From NCBI GenBank assembly GCA_025642065.1, contig JAODUP010000430.1, positions 248,001 to 312,000 on the forward strand: 64,000 nucleotides of DNA, given 5' to 3'. This DNA comes from Paralvinella palmiformis (Eukaryota > Annelida > Polychaeta > Terebellida > Alvinellidae). The notes beneath the pieces are model-generated. The model saw only the letters and a program-made list of their open reading frames with translations. It did no database searches and was not told the origin of the DNA. The position numbers and the translations under genes were made by a program. Below are positions 28,658 to 43,579 of this stretch, one piece after another; the stretch's first letter is position 1, and each line of letters begins with the position of its first letter.

Positions 28658-31600
28658 GTCTGACCTAGAAGCAGCTCCCACAGCTGTCCTGTCTGGAGGT
28701 GGAATAAGGAACACAATCGCAGGGGCCAAGCCTTCCTGGCCATTTGTACCTCTAACCTGCTCAATGGAAAACAAAACCAATTAGCTGGCCTGTAGTTATT
28801 TAATAATTTAACATTATAAAACTCATCCATCACAAAAATCCACAGTTGTGTTAACTCTCCATCTGTGGTTCATGGTTACCTATTCCCATACCGTCCTTGA
28901 TACAAACTTGCTGTTTTGGTTTGGAAAATAATTACTTCTTCCATTGTTCATAAATATACAATGTCTGAATCAGACATGGGGTCAATTCCATTTTGTCAAT
29001 TCAAATTCCACTCAATTCCATTTGGTGTTCCACATCAAATTTATCAATTCCAAATTTATTAATTCCAATTCTGTTTTTTACCAACTCTTTTTTACCTACT
29101 ACTTTTTACCATGAGTAGGTACTCCTAGTACCAACTTGGAATACCTACTCTGATTAGTTTATATTCCAAGTAGGATTGTTATGGAAGAAATATTTCTCAA
29201 TTAAAAAATTAAATAGTAAATTAATTTGTGGATTTAATTTTTTGTAAGAAACTTCAATTCCAATTCCAAATTTATCAATTCCAAATCTATTTTTTTTTAA
29301 ATAATCAATTCCAATTCCAGAATTGGAATTAACCATCAATTCAAATTCATTACATTAATTGTGATGAAATGTCAAAATCCTGTAGTCTTTGTGCCCATGG
29401 TGTGCCAGATGAAGCAAAAATCTTTGATAGGTCACTAGATATAATTAAAGATGAGAACATCTGTCAGGCTGAAGACAAGATCTGAATCCTCTTCCTGAAG
29501 TAGAATACTAGTCTAATACTGGAGACTCTCACGTTATTCCTGACTTCACACAAAGATGTATTAATCGGATTATTCGAGCCTAAACATGTTGTGGCTGTTA
29601 CTGTGTTTTGTTGTTGTTGTTTTTATTATATTTATACATTCATCTATCACATCGGTAATAAATTATAATAATCTAATATTCATCGTAATAGCTAACATGT
29701 GATATTTGATTAACAATATTTCGAACCAGTGCATGCCCTCCATTATAATTATACTTCACATTAATACACCAGTGACCTATATTATACATCATATTATGGC
29801 ATTTATTATCAATCTATTTTTAAATTAAACCATTAACTTGATTATAATTATACCATAAACACGAGTATAGAACTATAATTTTGTGAACTGATTACAAATA
29901 AATGAAGGTCCGAAATTAATTAATCAACCACATTGTTTACCTTCCATTTTGTTACTTCGCTGTTGTCTAACAGTAAGTACTCTTCCCCCTCGACAATAGT
30001 TAGCTAGAATATGAGTAATGAGAGTATTTGAATAATTTGAAGAATATTAAATACCTTGTTGTGAATACTTAATTTATGATAAAACTGGGGATGCATGAAT
30101 GAAATACATATAAAGTTTGCAAACATGTAAACACACCCAGAGAGAGAGAGAGAGAGAGAGGGGGGGGAGCACACATATATGCAGGCACACGTGCACACAC
30201 ACACACACATGCAGAGACACACACACACACACACATATATTTATAAAGAAGAACTCTCTGTTTAATCTAGTAAACTTAATCACCAGAAACTGAGTGAACT
30301 GAATAATAAAAAAATTTTAAAAGGCGATCAACACACATACATCAGACTGTTTGTATGAGGTGAGTGCAACAATCTTGATGGGATCATCAGATGGGTATTT
30401 GCGCAGATATAATGGCACAATGTCAGCGCTCTTTGTGAACAAGTCATCAACTTTCGCCTGGTAGTCCAGTAACTGTTGTAAGACTTCCTGAAGTAACATA
30501 CAAAATAACAATAGTTCAGACAAGTCTGTAAACATTAATTTTTTTCTTCTTAAATGACACAGTCTAAAGGAAAGAAATTTCTATCACTGGCTTGATGTGA
30601 AGTTGTTAATTCAGACACAGCCATTTCCAAATTTCTCACTAGCTGATATGCTATGATAACTTACAGTGATCATAACGTCTACAGATTATTAAAAACATTA
30701 TGATCATAGATTATTTATAATGTAACAGATTGACATATATATGCGCTGCTATTTTTGTATACAAAATAAAGCAATTTACCAACTTATGGTTTACTAAGAC
30801 ACGGAAAATCTAACTTTCATCATTATCATACTGACCATCTTCATCGTGTTGATTAAGAACACTAAAACTCTACCTGTACTTCCTTGACTTGAGCATGACT
30901 GTCATTGACTTTGTCAGCGTTTTCGTCATAATGGTGTACGCTGGCCAGAAGGTTTTTCAGCCCTTGGTCATAATGTTTAATTTCATAGTAGAACTGGAAA
31001 ACAAATATCAGACCTTTAGAGCGACGGCATAACAGAGCTCACACCATCCACAAGACTTGGGGGGTGCTACAACCTCCTACTCCACCTGTATAACTAGTAA
31101 AAACAATGTCGGGGTTTCGTGTTAAATCGTTGAATTACCATTTTACAGTTTATACTTAGCACACCTGATGATACTGTGCAGCATTACGGAGATGAACATC
31201 TTGGCACTTGGCCTCCTGGATCAGCCAATCCCATGCACTGCGAACAGCATATACACAGGTCTGAAACAACACACATAATCAGTTATAGCTATAAGGCATG
31301 AATGAGTGACACTGAACTAACCACACAAGCTCACGAGTCCACACATATGACTAATGATGGGTAATGCAAGGAACATCTGAAATGCGATGCAAACATATTA
31401 ACAGAGATGTAACAGTAGATTTTTCAGATGCATTTTGATGTTATGCGATTCAAATTAAAATATGGCATAAAATATTTCTGAGAATTAAATATTCCTGTTA
31501 TAAATATTTTCAATACTGATATTAAATGAAATAGAAATTGTAATTAATCTTATAAAAGAGGAACTGAAGAATACAAGCATGTGATGTAAGGATGATAAGC

Positions 31601-34600
31601 TTTCCAAAATTTAGTAACAGGAATGTGAGTTTTCCTGGTTTTCAAGAATCTGTATTTTGTGTGTGTGTGCTTGCATGAGTCTGTGTGCATGCGTTTAGTA
31701 TATTAATTCTTATCTTTTTATTGATGACAGTTTCTCTCCTTTTTTTTCATTTTATTGAAAACATGTGACTATATCCTGAATGAAATGTTATTGTGTTTTG
31801 AGAAAAATGTAAAAAAGATAATTTTGGGAGCCAGTCATAATTATTAATTTTTTTTACAAAGATACGATGTGGAAAATGAGATGTCTCAAGGTTGTTTTGC
31901 TTTAAAAAAAACAACGAAGACCATCTGTCAAATACTATTAGTTCTTGACAGATGGCAACAGTAGCCATTACGAAGATCTTTACTCATCCCATACTATGAA
32001 GACAAGTGAACAAGTGATTAATGAGAACTTAATGTTTTAATAATTGTTTTATTATTAAAAAGCAAACAGTCACATCATCCCCACTCCTACCAGCTCACAA
32101 TTTGTACGCTTGTCAAAATTATGATAATTATGGATTGACCATGACCCATTAACATTTAATCATTTTGTGAAGTTGTAAGGCACTGTTGTGCCACATCTGA
32201 TTTATGCACTCATTAGCAGTACAACTACAATGTTTCTTGGCAGCAATGCATACCTCATCACAGTTTGACTGAACAGAATAATAACGTCAACTGGGTCATA
32301 AGCCTACAGTTAGTTTAATGACTTTGATGGCCATCTCCCAACTAATGAAGCAGCTCTACAGCTAGGACGGCAGCTATTTTGAAGATTCGGCTCGGTCACA
32401 AGAGTTAATTCTCAAACCATGGCAAACTTTTCAAATTACATGTACTTTCGCACAAGAAACATAATTATGTCGTATACAAATAAGAGCTCCGACCCAACCA
32501 TTACTAATTTAAAAACCTTCCGAACGAAATAAAGAAAGATGTAAAAATTACTTCACTGAAGTAGCATATTTATCTTGCAATAAACTTAATTGGAAAATAA
32601 CCCAGAACCGTCAGGAAAACTCATACCACAGTAACTTCAAAAGAGTTATCTATGTGCTGGCTTGACTAGCTGTCAACAATAAAGCAATTTCTGGTTCAGT
32701 GCACATTTAAAAGAACTGTCTAAACTCAAGTGATCTTTTAAAGATTTTCAGGGAGTCAGGTGAACCACATAATTAGACTTCTTCCTGTTGTAACTGTCAC
32801 TTATGCGCGCTTACATTATAATGTCTGCTTAGTTTGCTTCTTCCACCTTTGGTTGGTGGTTTGTCATCTTGCTGACAGGGGGCAGCACAGAGGGCTAGTG
32901 CTCGGCTGTCAATCTCTGCTGACACAGTCTGAAAGTGGAGAAGCGAAATGTTTAATTCTGGTTATTTGGACTCTAACTGATGTACTGTGCTGAAATAAGT
33001 CAGTGTTAAATTAAATTAATTTCACATGCTTTCAATGGTTAATTTTAGACTTATTACAGAGAACACAAACAAATCACACTGCATGTGTGTGTGTGTGTGC
33101 ATGTGTATTCACATAATCAAAACAAAAAACAACTTACATAAACATTTCATTATAGATAGATAGATAGACAGACAGATAGGTAAATACATATAAATAGATA
33201 AGCATTAACTATGTGAACAGTTTTCCATCTTTATGTACAATTAAGTGGATAATAAGCAACAATTAAGGATCTTTATCAAAATGTCAGTGTAAAGAATTAA
33301 CCTTGCCCCCCAAAAAAGAAATCCTTCCTATCCTTAATTATTTAGTCATTGTCAATAAAGAAGCAGTTTATTTCTTTGGTTTAGTTCACTGAACGGTGAC
33401 CAATAGTAATAATAATAATATCTGGTAGACAAAACATGGGTAAAAAGCTAAACATACAAGCAGCTCACCTACACCATTACTAACAAGAAATGGCAATTGA
33501 TGGCAATCACGATTAGCATATGCTGAAAGCTGGCAATAGATACAAGAAATGAAAATGAAAAAATGTATTTATCCATTACTCAGCAGAGTAGCACCAAAAA
33601 GAAATGGTTCCAGGGGTATGATCGGTGAAAGCGGTCTAATGAATTAAGCATTTGGCATCAATTGCGTGCGCAAATGACCGGAAACCATAACGTTAGAGAC
33701 GAAGCTGAATAAAGAGCAAATCACCTCAACATCTATAATCATCATCCGTGCCAATGAATGCTGTCAGTTATATATATATATAAAACAAAGAGAAAAACAG
33801 AAATACAGTTTAATATTGGAGAAGAAAACACAACAAGACAACAATACTGTTGAGTATCATCAAATGTAAGACATGTCAATGGTTATTGAGTATAGGAAAT
33901 ATTCTCTTCCCAGAACTGAAGTATAAGCATAACAACACTTGAAGAGACTGCTTGTTGGGTTGAGATGAGAGTTAATTATCCTCAGTGGTGGTCACACGTG
34001 GGACAGTTGGCCGAGGGCACTCTCCACAGGGAAACAAATCCTGCAAACACAGGCAGTAGGACAGATATTCGAACACACAACCTGGAGGTTTGCCATGCAG
34101 TGCTCTAGCCACTGGGCTAGTGGAGTTCCACACAAGGATGCTGTGCTGAAAAACAAGTCGGTTTTAGGCAGAACAACAACTAGAATATCTAGAAATTAAA
34201 ATACTGTACTCATGAGTAATATTGAAGGATTTGTGAGTTATAGTAGAGTAGAGTAAAATTGACAGAATCACTGTCGAGATGTTACGATAACAACCAACAA
34301 AAGGGAGATACAAACTTCAAATTCAGATAATAAATGTTATTGAGTGTGTAGCGGTAGATCCATGTATATAAAGACAATAATACTCACAGAGAACCAAAAA
34401 CCACAACCAGAGGACACATAAGAGACACACGGGCGCACACTGAAACCATCCAGAATCATGCAAACACATGGATAGGCAAGAACATTTCAAAAAGCCCCAA
34501 ATGAAGCACTCAACCGATTGACGAATCCAGAACATATACTATCTTTACTGAAACGTTATGACAAACAAACGCCCATTTTAACAACTGATGATGATGATGA

Positions 34601-37152
34601 TGGGGGAGGATGTATCATCCTCCAAACCATTCACAATAGAAATGCTTTGTAGAAAGGAAAAACAGATGAATGAAAGATAAATATGTCTTGGTAGGACATG
34701 CTCAAGAGATGATGATTATTATCCATTTTTTATCCCAGTGTAAAAATTATTTTCCAATTGGACTGATTTTTTTTTTTCTGCAGCCACATTTTGTCACAGT
34801 CCTTTCCCATATTTTCCCAGACCCTAAAATGAAGAAAACAGTATGTCGTATGATATCCATAAACTATGACTGATTGAGATACTCCACTAGAATATCACAA
34901 ACTAGGATCAATAAATACAGCCGTCTTATTTAGCACTCAGAACACCACATTTAGCCTTTATGTGAACATTAATCATGAGTGGAAAACATAAATCAAGCAA
35001 CCTGAACATACTCTGTCACTGGAACAATAAAATCCATTAATATGTCAATGAACCCACGTGGATCTAACTGTGAATCTAACTTCAGGTAATACGGATAACT
35101 GTATGATAATTAGAAAGGCATTAATTGCCTCTTAAATAGTTCATAAACGTCCTCTGTTCCAGGTCACTTATCTGGATATATAATTTCTAAATAAATCATA
35201 CGCCGGCCGACCCCATATTTGGGGTTTTATTGTACAGTGAATTTGAATGGCTTACATTAGTGCGAATGAAAGATGAAACACCCTCCTGACATTGCCCATC
35301 CAATGTTTGAACCCAGGTGCTATAGACATGTGGCTAACCACGCTACCAGTTAGACCATGGAGGCACCCAAAATAGTAAAAGTAGGATGCTTCCATGGTAT
35401 TGTTGGTAGCACATTACACTGCAGCCCATTGGGTCATCAGATTGAATCTCATTATTTTGTCTGAAACTTTTCATCAGTCAATTATTTCATTTCTGTAGAT
35501 AACAGCCACTCTACCATACATCCTAGGTGTTATCATACCATACAGAGACGAAGCATTGCAATAATTCACTCTACTTTTAATTGTGTTTTATTCAATTCAT
35601 ATTACTATTATTAAACAACAACATCCACACCACAACAAATAAACACCACTGGAAAAGCAGCTGCACATTAAAACTCCTCAATCAGTTATCACAGGGTCAG
35701 GTTAACGAGGTGCTAACTCATCTTACGAAACTGCACCTCACCACCATCAACGTAAAATAAGGATAAACTAGCCTACAAACCCCAAGTTAAAAAGTCATCA
35801 CCACCAACTGTGTGAAAACTACACACAAAAACCAACTCCCCCCCCCCACTCTCTGTCTCTGAAACCCCAGTGTACAGACAGCCCTACAAATTGTATTCAA
35901 CACAACTATAAAACAGTCCTCCTCTATACCATGCCCTTCCACCACCCTCCCACCTCATACAGCCAGAGGACTCATTAATGTACTGTTTTATTGCCGACCA
36001 ATTAACGTACAAAGACCTTTCTGTAATGAGATGTGACGTCCAGCCATTTGTGTTATTTTACGACAACCCGCTGTTACCATTATAACGTCCTCAACCCAGA
36101 CCAGTGTGCCTGATTTATGCAATGTCAGATCCTAAAACCTGGGGTAGAAGATGATGATTATAAATTAAGGTGTAATCGAGCGGCTGCTGCGTCCAGTCGG
36201 TGGACTGTTTCTGGGGATGACGAAGCCTTTTCTCAAAACGGCTTGGTGCCCTTTGTATAAGATCTGCGATGTTACAGGCTGTGAACTCAGTTCACTTCAT
36301 TCGACTGTGAACTTAAAACATATCAACACAACCATGGTCACTAATATGTCGCCGTGTTACTAGGCTTAGAATCCTTACAATCGATGTAGTAGGTAATGCG
36401 CTCGGGTACATTAACCAATGACAAAGAGTTTGACTCCAGTTGGCCAGTAAGTGATTATACCAGAGCTGGATGTTAAAGTTTTTCTGTGGACGGAAAGCTG
36501 GATACACAGTCCCCTGATGTATCACCAATATGTTAAATTCGTGATTCTCGGCGCCAGTGTCTGAGCCCACACTGCTAACACACACACACACACACACACA
36601 CAGTGACAGACAGAGATACTGTACAGCACACACACACACACATTGTCATCACTCAGCAGATATCAGTATTAATGATAAAAGCAAATGACCTCAGATGATA
36701 ATGTGCTCGGCCATATTGTTGAAGTTTTGATAATCTGGACTTAGTGTTCATTTTGTGAACGTTTTCTACAATAGACACAACATTCATTTGGCTGACGTTC
36801 GCTAATCTGCTCACACGTGCCAAATCACAAAAACCTTTACCAATAACTCTTAGATAAGGCAACTGTTAGTGAAAAGTGTCCAAAAATGTGGCCAGGCAGT
36901 ATTAAAAATCATAACGAAATCAAATTTCAGACCAAAAATCTATCACTAAAATAAATATACACACACACACACACACACACACCTCAGTGGCTCACACAGA
37001 AAACTTAAACATTCCAGTCTGACTACGTGTAACCTGACACTGTGATATCACTTCTATTTCAAACAATAATAATGTTACAATTAAACAAGAACTGAAATTC
37101 TTAGATAACCATGATGAATCTTAGAATGGGACCTTTTCAATAATACGGCTGC

Positions 37153-37196
<44 letters not shown>

Positions 37197-37823
37197 GGCG
37201 GGGGGAGATCAAACAGACGTCTGTGTGTGTGTTTGCGCGCGCGTATGTGTGCGTGTGTAATTACACATGCACACGCACACACACGAGTGCGCGTAAACAC
37301 ACACAGAATGCACACCAGCGGTGTGTAAAAACCGACTGGCGTAAAAAATATCAAACCATAATTATACATTTTGGGGACTGAATCCAGAATAGGAGCCTTC
37401 CCGCTGATACACTCAATCTCATAAGTCACTCACAAGTCACTCTGTAACGTGATCCTGAAATCTAGCAAGTAAAGTGAATACTTTAGTTGGTCTGGGAAAT
37501 ATAGCAGAAGGGTGGCTACCTAACGAAACATCTCACAAACACAGGTATCACAAGGATTTGAACTCATAGCCGGAGGTTTCCAGTCCAGTGCAGTACTCTG
37601 GTCAATGTAGTAGTGGAACGCCCTCCGGGAAGCGTCCAATCTGCTGAACGCTAATGTACCAAAACCAGGTCAAAAAGCATGTCTCAGGCAACTAATTACC
37701 TAATTTGTTCTATCTGTGTCAGAATTTACAGTTTCCCTTTTAAGATGATTATCCATCCCAGGGCATGGAAGATAAAACTGCAAGTAATTGCAATCAATTT
37801 ATTAAATTAAATCGTTCATATTT

Positions 37824-37861
<38 letters not shown>

Positions 37862-40800
37862 GGGTGTGTATGTCCTTAACTTCTAATATACAGAAATTTC
37901 ACCCTGGGATAAATATTCTATTATAGAATATTCATCCTTATACAAAAATCCCCCCCCCCCGACCTGTGTCAATAAATGCTACTATTGCTATAAGTGATAC
38001 TATGGCTAAGGCTGATACTACTGACTATCACATTCATTACCTATACCATTAAAACAACCATAGTTTGCCCATCACACAATATGAAGTAGCAATAGCATGA
38101 ACTAGTGCAGTTTGCTCTCCAGACATTGCTCTGTAGTTACATAAATGATGTGTATAATGATTTAATTTAGTTACACAAATCATGCATAAATGATTTTTAG
38201 TGCAATTTGTTATACCTAAAATAAATAAAAGTTCATTAACAGCCTGTTTGTTAAGTTTCTGGAACCATCTTGGATCCACATAATTAACAAAGAAATCAGT
38301 CTCCTCATTCTATTTCTTTATAAATACATTAGCAAATACTGGACATTTAGAGGTTTATGTATGCTATTACTGACATAAATAATTACTTGGACAGTGCTAT
38401 AATATATTAAGAAATGATACATCAACGCAAAAGCCCAGCGTCTAATTTTTAGCGCGGGGTGTATATCCTATGGGGGAGTGAAATATCTATTATAGAATTT
38501 GATCTCACATCGGTACCTACTTACATCGAAGTAAAAAACATTCGATGCACTGAATGTAGAGAAAGACGGGTGTATAAATGTGCATTTCGATGGAGTGAAC
38601 TCGGTGGGTATTTGAAGCCCACCGGGTAGTTGACGAAGGCCAAAAATATAACACTAATAACAGCTAAAGCGGAGACACCCACTGTCCTCAGTACACCTCA
38701 CTAGAAACTTGAGAAACACTTCTGAAATGTGATAACGAATTACCCCAGCCAGCTGATTCTGTTCAAAAACCCATCACCTGTCAGGTATAGGTCATTCATT
38801 AGTTATTATTCTTTGGTGTTATGATTACAGGGAGAGGCTCTGAACGGCTTAGAAAGTGTTAAATGGCGGCTAATTCAGAAGGCTCCGATGAGCAGTGGTT
38901 ACTGGATGAAGGTTCATTCAGATTCTAGAGAATCTAGAATCGGATATATTCTACACAACTTGGTCTTCCTACTGACCACGTCCACGCTACACTCAAGGAC
39001 AGCAGCTATAGTCAGTCTATATAATAACATTGATCAAAGTTAGGACTGTGGCTGTACTTAGGCATTAGACGCCATTTTATAGGTAATTTGACTTCAGTTA
39101 TATTTCAGTGCATAAATCACGGTATAAATGTAAATTCTTCAGCTGAATTAGCTATCGCCCACACACACACACATACCACACACCATCTCCCTTCGTCCCT
39201 CTCAAGGGCTCATTCTCTCTCTCTCTCTCTCACACTACACACACACACTCACACTCACACAGAAACAGACAGACAGACAGACAGACACACACACACAACA
39301 GAGAGACACACCTCACAGTTCAATCATTCTGTTTCTATGATTGAGTGAGTGGTGTGGAGTGAGTGAGTGAATTTATTAATCAGTCAGTCAGTCAGTCAGG
39401 GAGTTTCATAGTCATTCAAGAATGACTTAATGATGGCTTTGTTGAGCCTTCACACTGCACTCATCAGGGCCACAAATGGCTCTTTCATATATGTAAATTA
39501 GATAATTGGGTAAAATATTTTTATTAGTGGATGAAACATCCCACAGATTTTGGACTACAATGGACTACAGTTACACTAGAAAGAGTGAAATATGGAGACA
39601 AAAAAACAACAACATGCGAAAGCCAAATAACAACCAATATAATCAAATTAAATGTCACTTTAAACTGACATAAAATTGCTTCACTCCAAGTAAATATTAA
39701 CAAAAACTCTACTTGTTGAGGTTGCACTTAAGAGATGCAGCTTCACGAAATACAGATGCCTTCAGAACACTTCGCTGGGAAGTAACCAGAGAGATTTCTA
39801 TCAAATTATTAACACAGAGTGAAAGTATTTATAGGTAAATATCTAAATAAAAAGAAAGCACCACAATAACCCAGTATAACTGAAGCTGTAAAAACATTTA
39901 TCCACATTCGAATGTCAAGAACTATCTTAAGGTATCCATAACAAAGACGTCCAGTATTTTCTTATCGGGAACTAATATTTAATGCAAACCACTTTTCATG
40001 GATGGCTACACGCTGCGGAGTATCTTCAGCGGCTCGCTTTAGTTAACTTTTATTATCACATCACAAAGAGATAAAATCGCTTAAAACAAAATCTCAAACT
40101 CACACAAATACACCCTGTTGTTGCTATGTAGAGTTTTGTTTGATTTTATCATATACATAAACCTTTGTATCAATTACTGATAATTACTGATAGACATCGG
40201 CTTATGATATAAATCTTTTTTATCTACATGAAGTGTTTCATGTATTGTTTTTCAATCTTTTAATATCAGCTTAGTGATGTTATATCACGCTGAAGTTAAA
40301 ATTCATCAGGTAAATAAATGCTCAGGCAGGAGTTAGCAGATTCAAGAGACAGCACGGACATTTAAGAATATCAAAAGCATAGAAATCATAGGTGCAGATA
40401 AGAAACTAAAGATGAACCATTTAAATAGACATATTTTCAAGGTCTTGAATGTGTCGTTTTGAGGGATTTTTTTTTTGTTTGTTTCCTCCATACAATTTTT
40501 CCAACATACAAGCTGTGACACTGGGTCAAAAGCTCAACAACACTGAGCTTGAAGTGTTTGTTGTGAATGAACTGAAATGCTCTATCTCATAGGACAGTGC
40601 CAAGTGGCCCCCATCGCCCCATTAGCATTGGACACTGGCAATCTGTTGGTCCAGACCAGGTGATGCTAATATGTTTTCTGACGGCAGACACACTGAATAA
40701 AGTTTAAAAAAATATCCTCTCACTGCAGTATCAAATGACTGGACATGACAATCAATTATAACCATGAAGCTGGTAATTGTTTAATATACACATTCGTAGC

Positions 40801-43247
40801 TAAGAATAATAGATAATCTGACCAATATTGAATATACACTGTTAGTGTTAAACTTCATGACACTGTTAAGAAAGGTACATTCTTCGACAGAACACAACTA
40901 TATCCTGCTATGTAACACTTCGATATATATATATATATATATATATATACTAAGTTGATAACACAACTAACTACAGTCACATATAAAGAACATTATTATT
41001 TAAATACCTGATAATATTCTTCTATCTCTGTGATATTCATCAGTGTCTCCATGCATATCTGTTTGTCTTCGGACAATTCCTGAAACAGAAAAAGAGCGTA
41101 TGTTTTTAAAAGAATCTTATCAAGTGGGGATACGCATGGACTATATTGTTCCCATGAAAAATAACAGCTCCCACAAATCTAAACACTCAGATACCGTTAA
41201 TAAATTACCTCTCACAATACGGTGAAATAGTAAGAGTTGTTTTAATTTACACCAGCACCTCTCTCTGTCGGCGGTTTCAGAGAATAGCTCGCAGGGCACT
41301 ATACAAGTCTACAAGATTCATCTTTTTGTATTCAATTGTATTTAAATAAGATGTAACATCAGTTGAAAAATGAAGAGGCGTACTGGTATGTTTATATTTA
41401 AAAAAAACTGAAATGTAAACGCGGCGCAAGAAGAATGAGTTTTGCGTAAGCTAAGGCTTGATGTATAGATAGACTATACTACCTATGGAGTATAGTACAG
41501 TGTTTGTGTGCGTCTGTATTACTGTTTACGCGCATTTCTACTGCTATCAAAGGAATTAAGTCGCGCTGACCTGCTGAAGAAATGTAAATATGAACGTTTA
41601 GGCATGAGAACAGTAAAGGCGATATATATATTACACCTGTAATCAAAGCTACATTATAAACTTGACTACTAAACAAGTTTTCAACCAAATTAAACTCGAC
41701 ATTTAACCAACGCAAAAATCAAACGGTACCACGTGGTTGTGTTCACGTGATCGAGAACGCGTTCAATCATAACTATTATCGTGACTGCGTTAGTATCTTT
41801 TCATAAACTAATTAAAGTTAACGGCTCGCACTTCGGATCAGATTGTCTATTATTTTATTTCCGCTGCACCGACTTCGTACGGCAATTGACAGATTGTGAC
41901 AGCAGCTGTAACGGAACCGAAGCGAAATGCGCAACTTTCAAAATGACCGGTCGACCCTAACTTAGTAACTAAGTGAATGATGGCCTGGCCTACGGTCACA
42001 AGCAAAACACAACGCATAGATCTACAACAATTTATGTCGTCTGTCCGATGCCGAGTCAGCCGGCGGCTGATACCTACTGCTGTCGCATATGGGGTTCATC
42101 GGTCCCGTAAATGTACTTTCACGCAGAGAACAAACCACAAACGAATATATTCATGACATTAGCAAACGGACTACGACGCATCAAACTTCAAAGCATCGTA
42201 AAAAGGAGAAAACGAATCGATATTTTTACTTAAAGGAGAGAGAAATATAAAATACACTTTGTCTATGGCGAATGATATCAAAGAGCGGTAACAAACTGAT
42301 TCTGGTAACAAGAAAACGCTAAACAATCATAAAACAAAAATTTATTATAACTAGCCGTCTATATTGTGACCATCTTGCTTGTACCACAACGCAGTGTCTA
42401 CTATGGTAGACCGTGTTGAACCCCCAACACCATATACAGGAAACAAGATCTGGAACGTTCTGATATATATTTCCCTTGGTAATGTATTTTGTTTTCACGG
42501 CCTGCCATACCTGAGCAGTGTGTTTCTTATATGCCAAGCATTTTCATTAAAAGTGTGCAACTATTAAAAGCACGTCAATATACGTAATTCTAATACAAAG
42601 AATCTTTATGCATGTCTAAGATTAAGGTCAAGTAAAAAGTATACGATAATAACTTTCACTCAGATCCAAAACAAACCCTTTATCCGTCATTATAATGACA
42701 TTTTTTCTCTTTCCCCGTATATTTTTAACTATTTCATTTTGTTGTTGTTGAAATAATTAAAGAGACAGACAGTGACTTCTGTGACCGTGTACGTTTCACC
42801 GAAATTAATTTCTATTTGTTTGTGCACATTTGATTTCATGAGCTTATTAGAAAAGTTATGCAGCTTAAAACGACCATAAAATAATCACATATATCATTGT
42901 TAATTATGAACCCCTTCGTTATCACTGTCAATATAGCTACTAATAAAACTCGATGTTTACAAAACACTAGTTAGATTCTTGCTAAAATTAGTAGCTAAAT
43001 CTTTTTTTAAACATCCTCAATATTTGGTGATTGTGAATTATTGATGATGGGGTGAATAAATGTCTGTTTTGTTTAATGATGGCCACACCCGAGACATATA
43101 TCGGTGAGGTGCGATATGAAATGATCGTATGAAAAAATCCCAAAGACACAGCCAGGTAACACTGGAATTCGAAATAATGCCTGGAGATTTGTATCAAATC
43201 AATCAAAAACTATACGGGATTTCACATACATACACACACAGAGACAT

Positions 43248-43280
<33 letters not shown>

Positions 43281-43523
43281 GAGACACACATATATTGATA
43301 TGATAGAGTTCAGTTGTATTGTTCATCCTCGGTGCTGGTCACATATGGGGCATATGGCCGCTAGGCTATGATTTGATGGAGTATATCAGATAATAACAAG
43401 AAGCTTCACGTATAATGTAATCTAGCACGACGTCAGGTATCCAGGGACGCCGTAACTGGTGTTTTGGCACAATTTAAGAAAACCGCTAATTAACTTAGAA
43501 TGTGTGCAGCAATTGTTTGTTTG

Positions 43524-43579
<56 letters not shown>

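Larger units (their letters stand above)
32929..41007 (-). other. Large intron (8.1 kb) with SINE remnants and microsatellites
   Basis: Includes family B SINEs (about 33,980 and 37,490), divergent tRNA-like repeats (35,255-35,370 and 35,384-35,450), a GATA/GACA run near 33,155-33,185, (CA)n near 36,577-36,602 and 36,960-36,983, (GT)n at 37,155-37,195, (TA)n near 37,829-37,858, (CT)n near 39,215-39,230, a (CAGT)n run near 39,381-39,400 and (TA)n near 40,923-40,949. A conserved plakin-domain segment expected near here was not found. Confidence 0.7.

Noticed and set aside
36653..36862. Minus-strand frame with VSRLANVSQMN as a missing plakin exon
   Set aside because: Its possible donor leaves a phase that does not fit the next exon, and the peptide does not resemble the expected segment.
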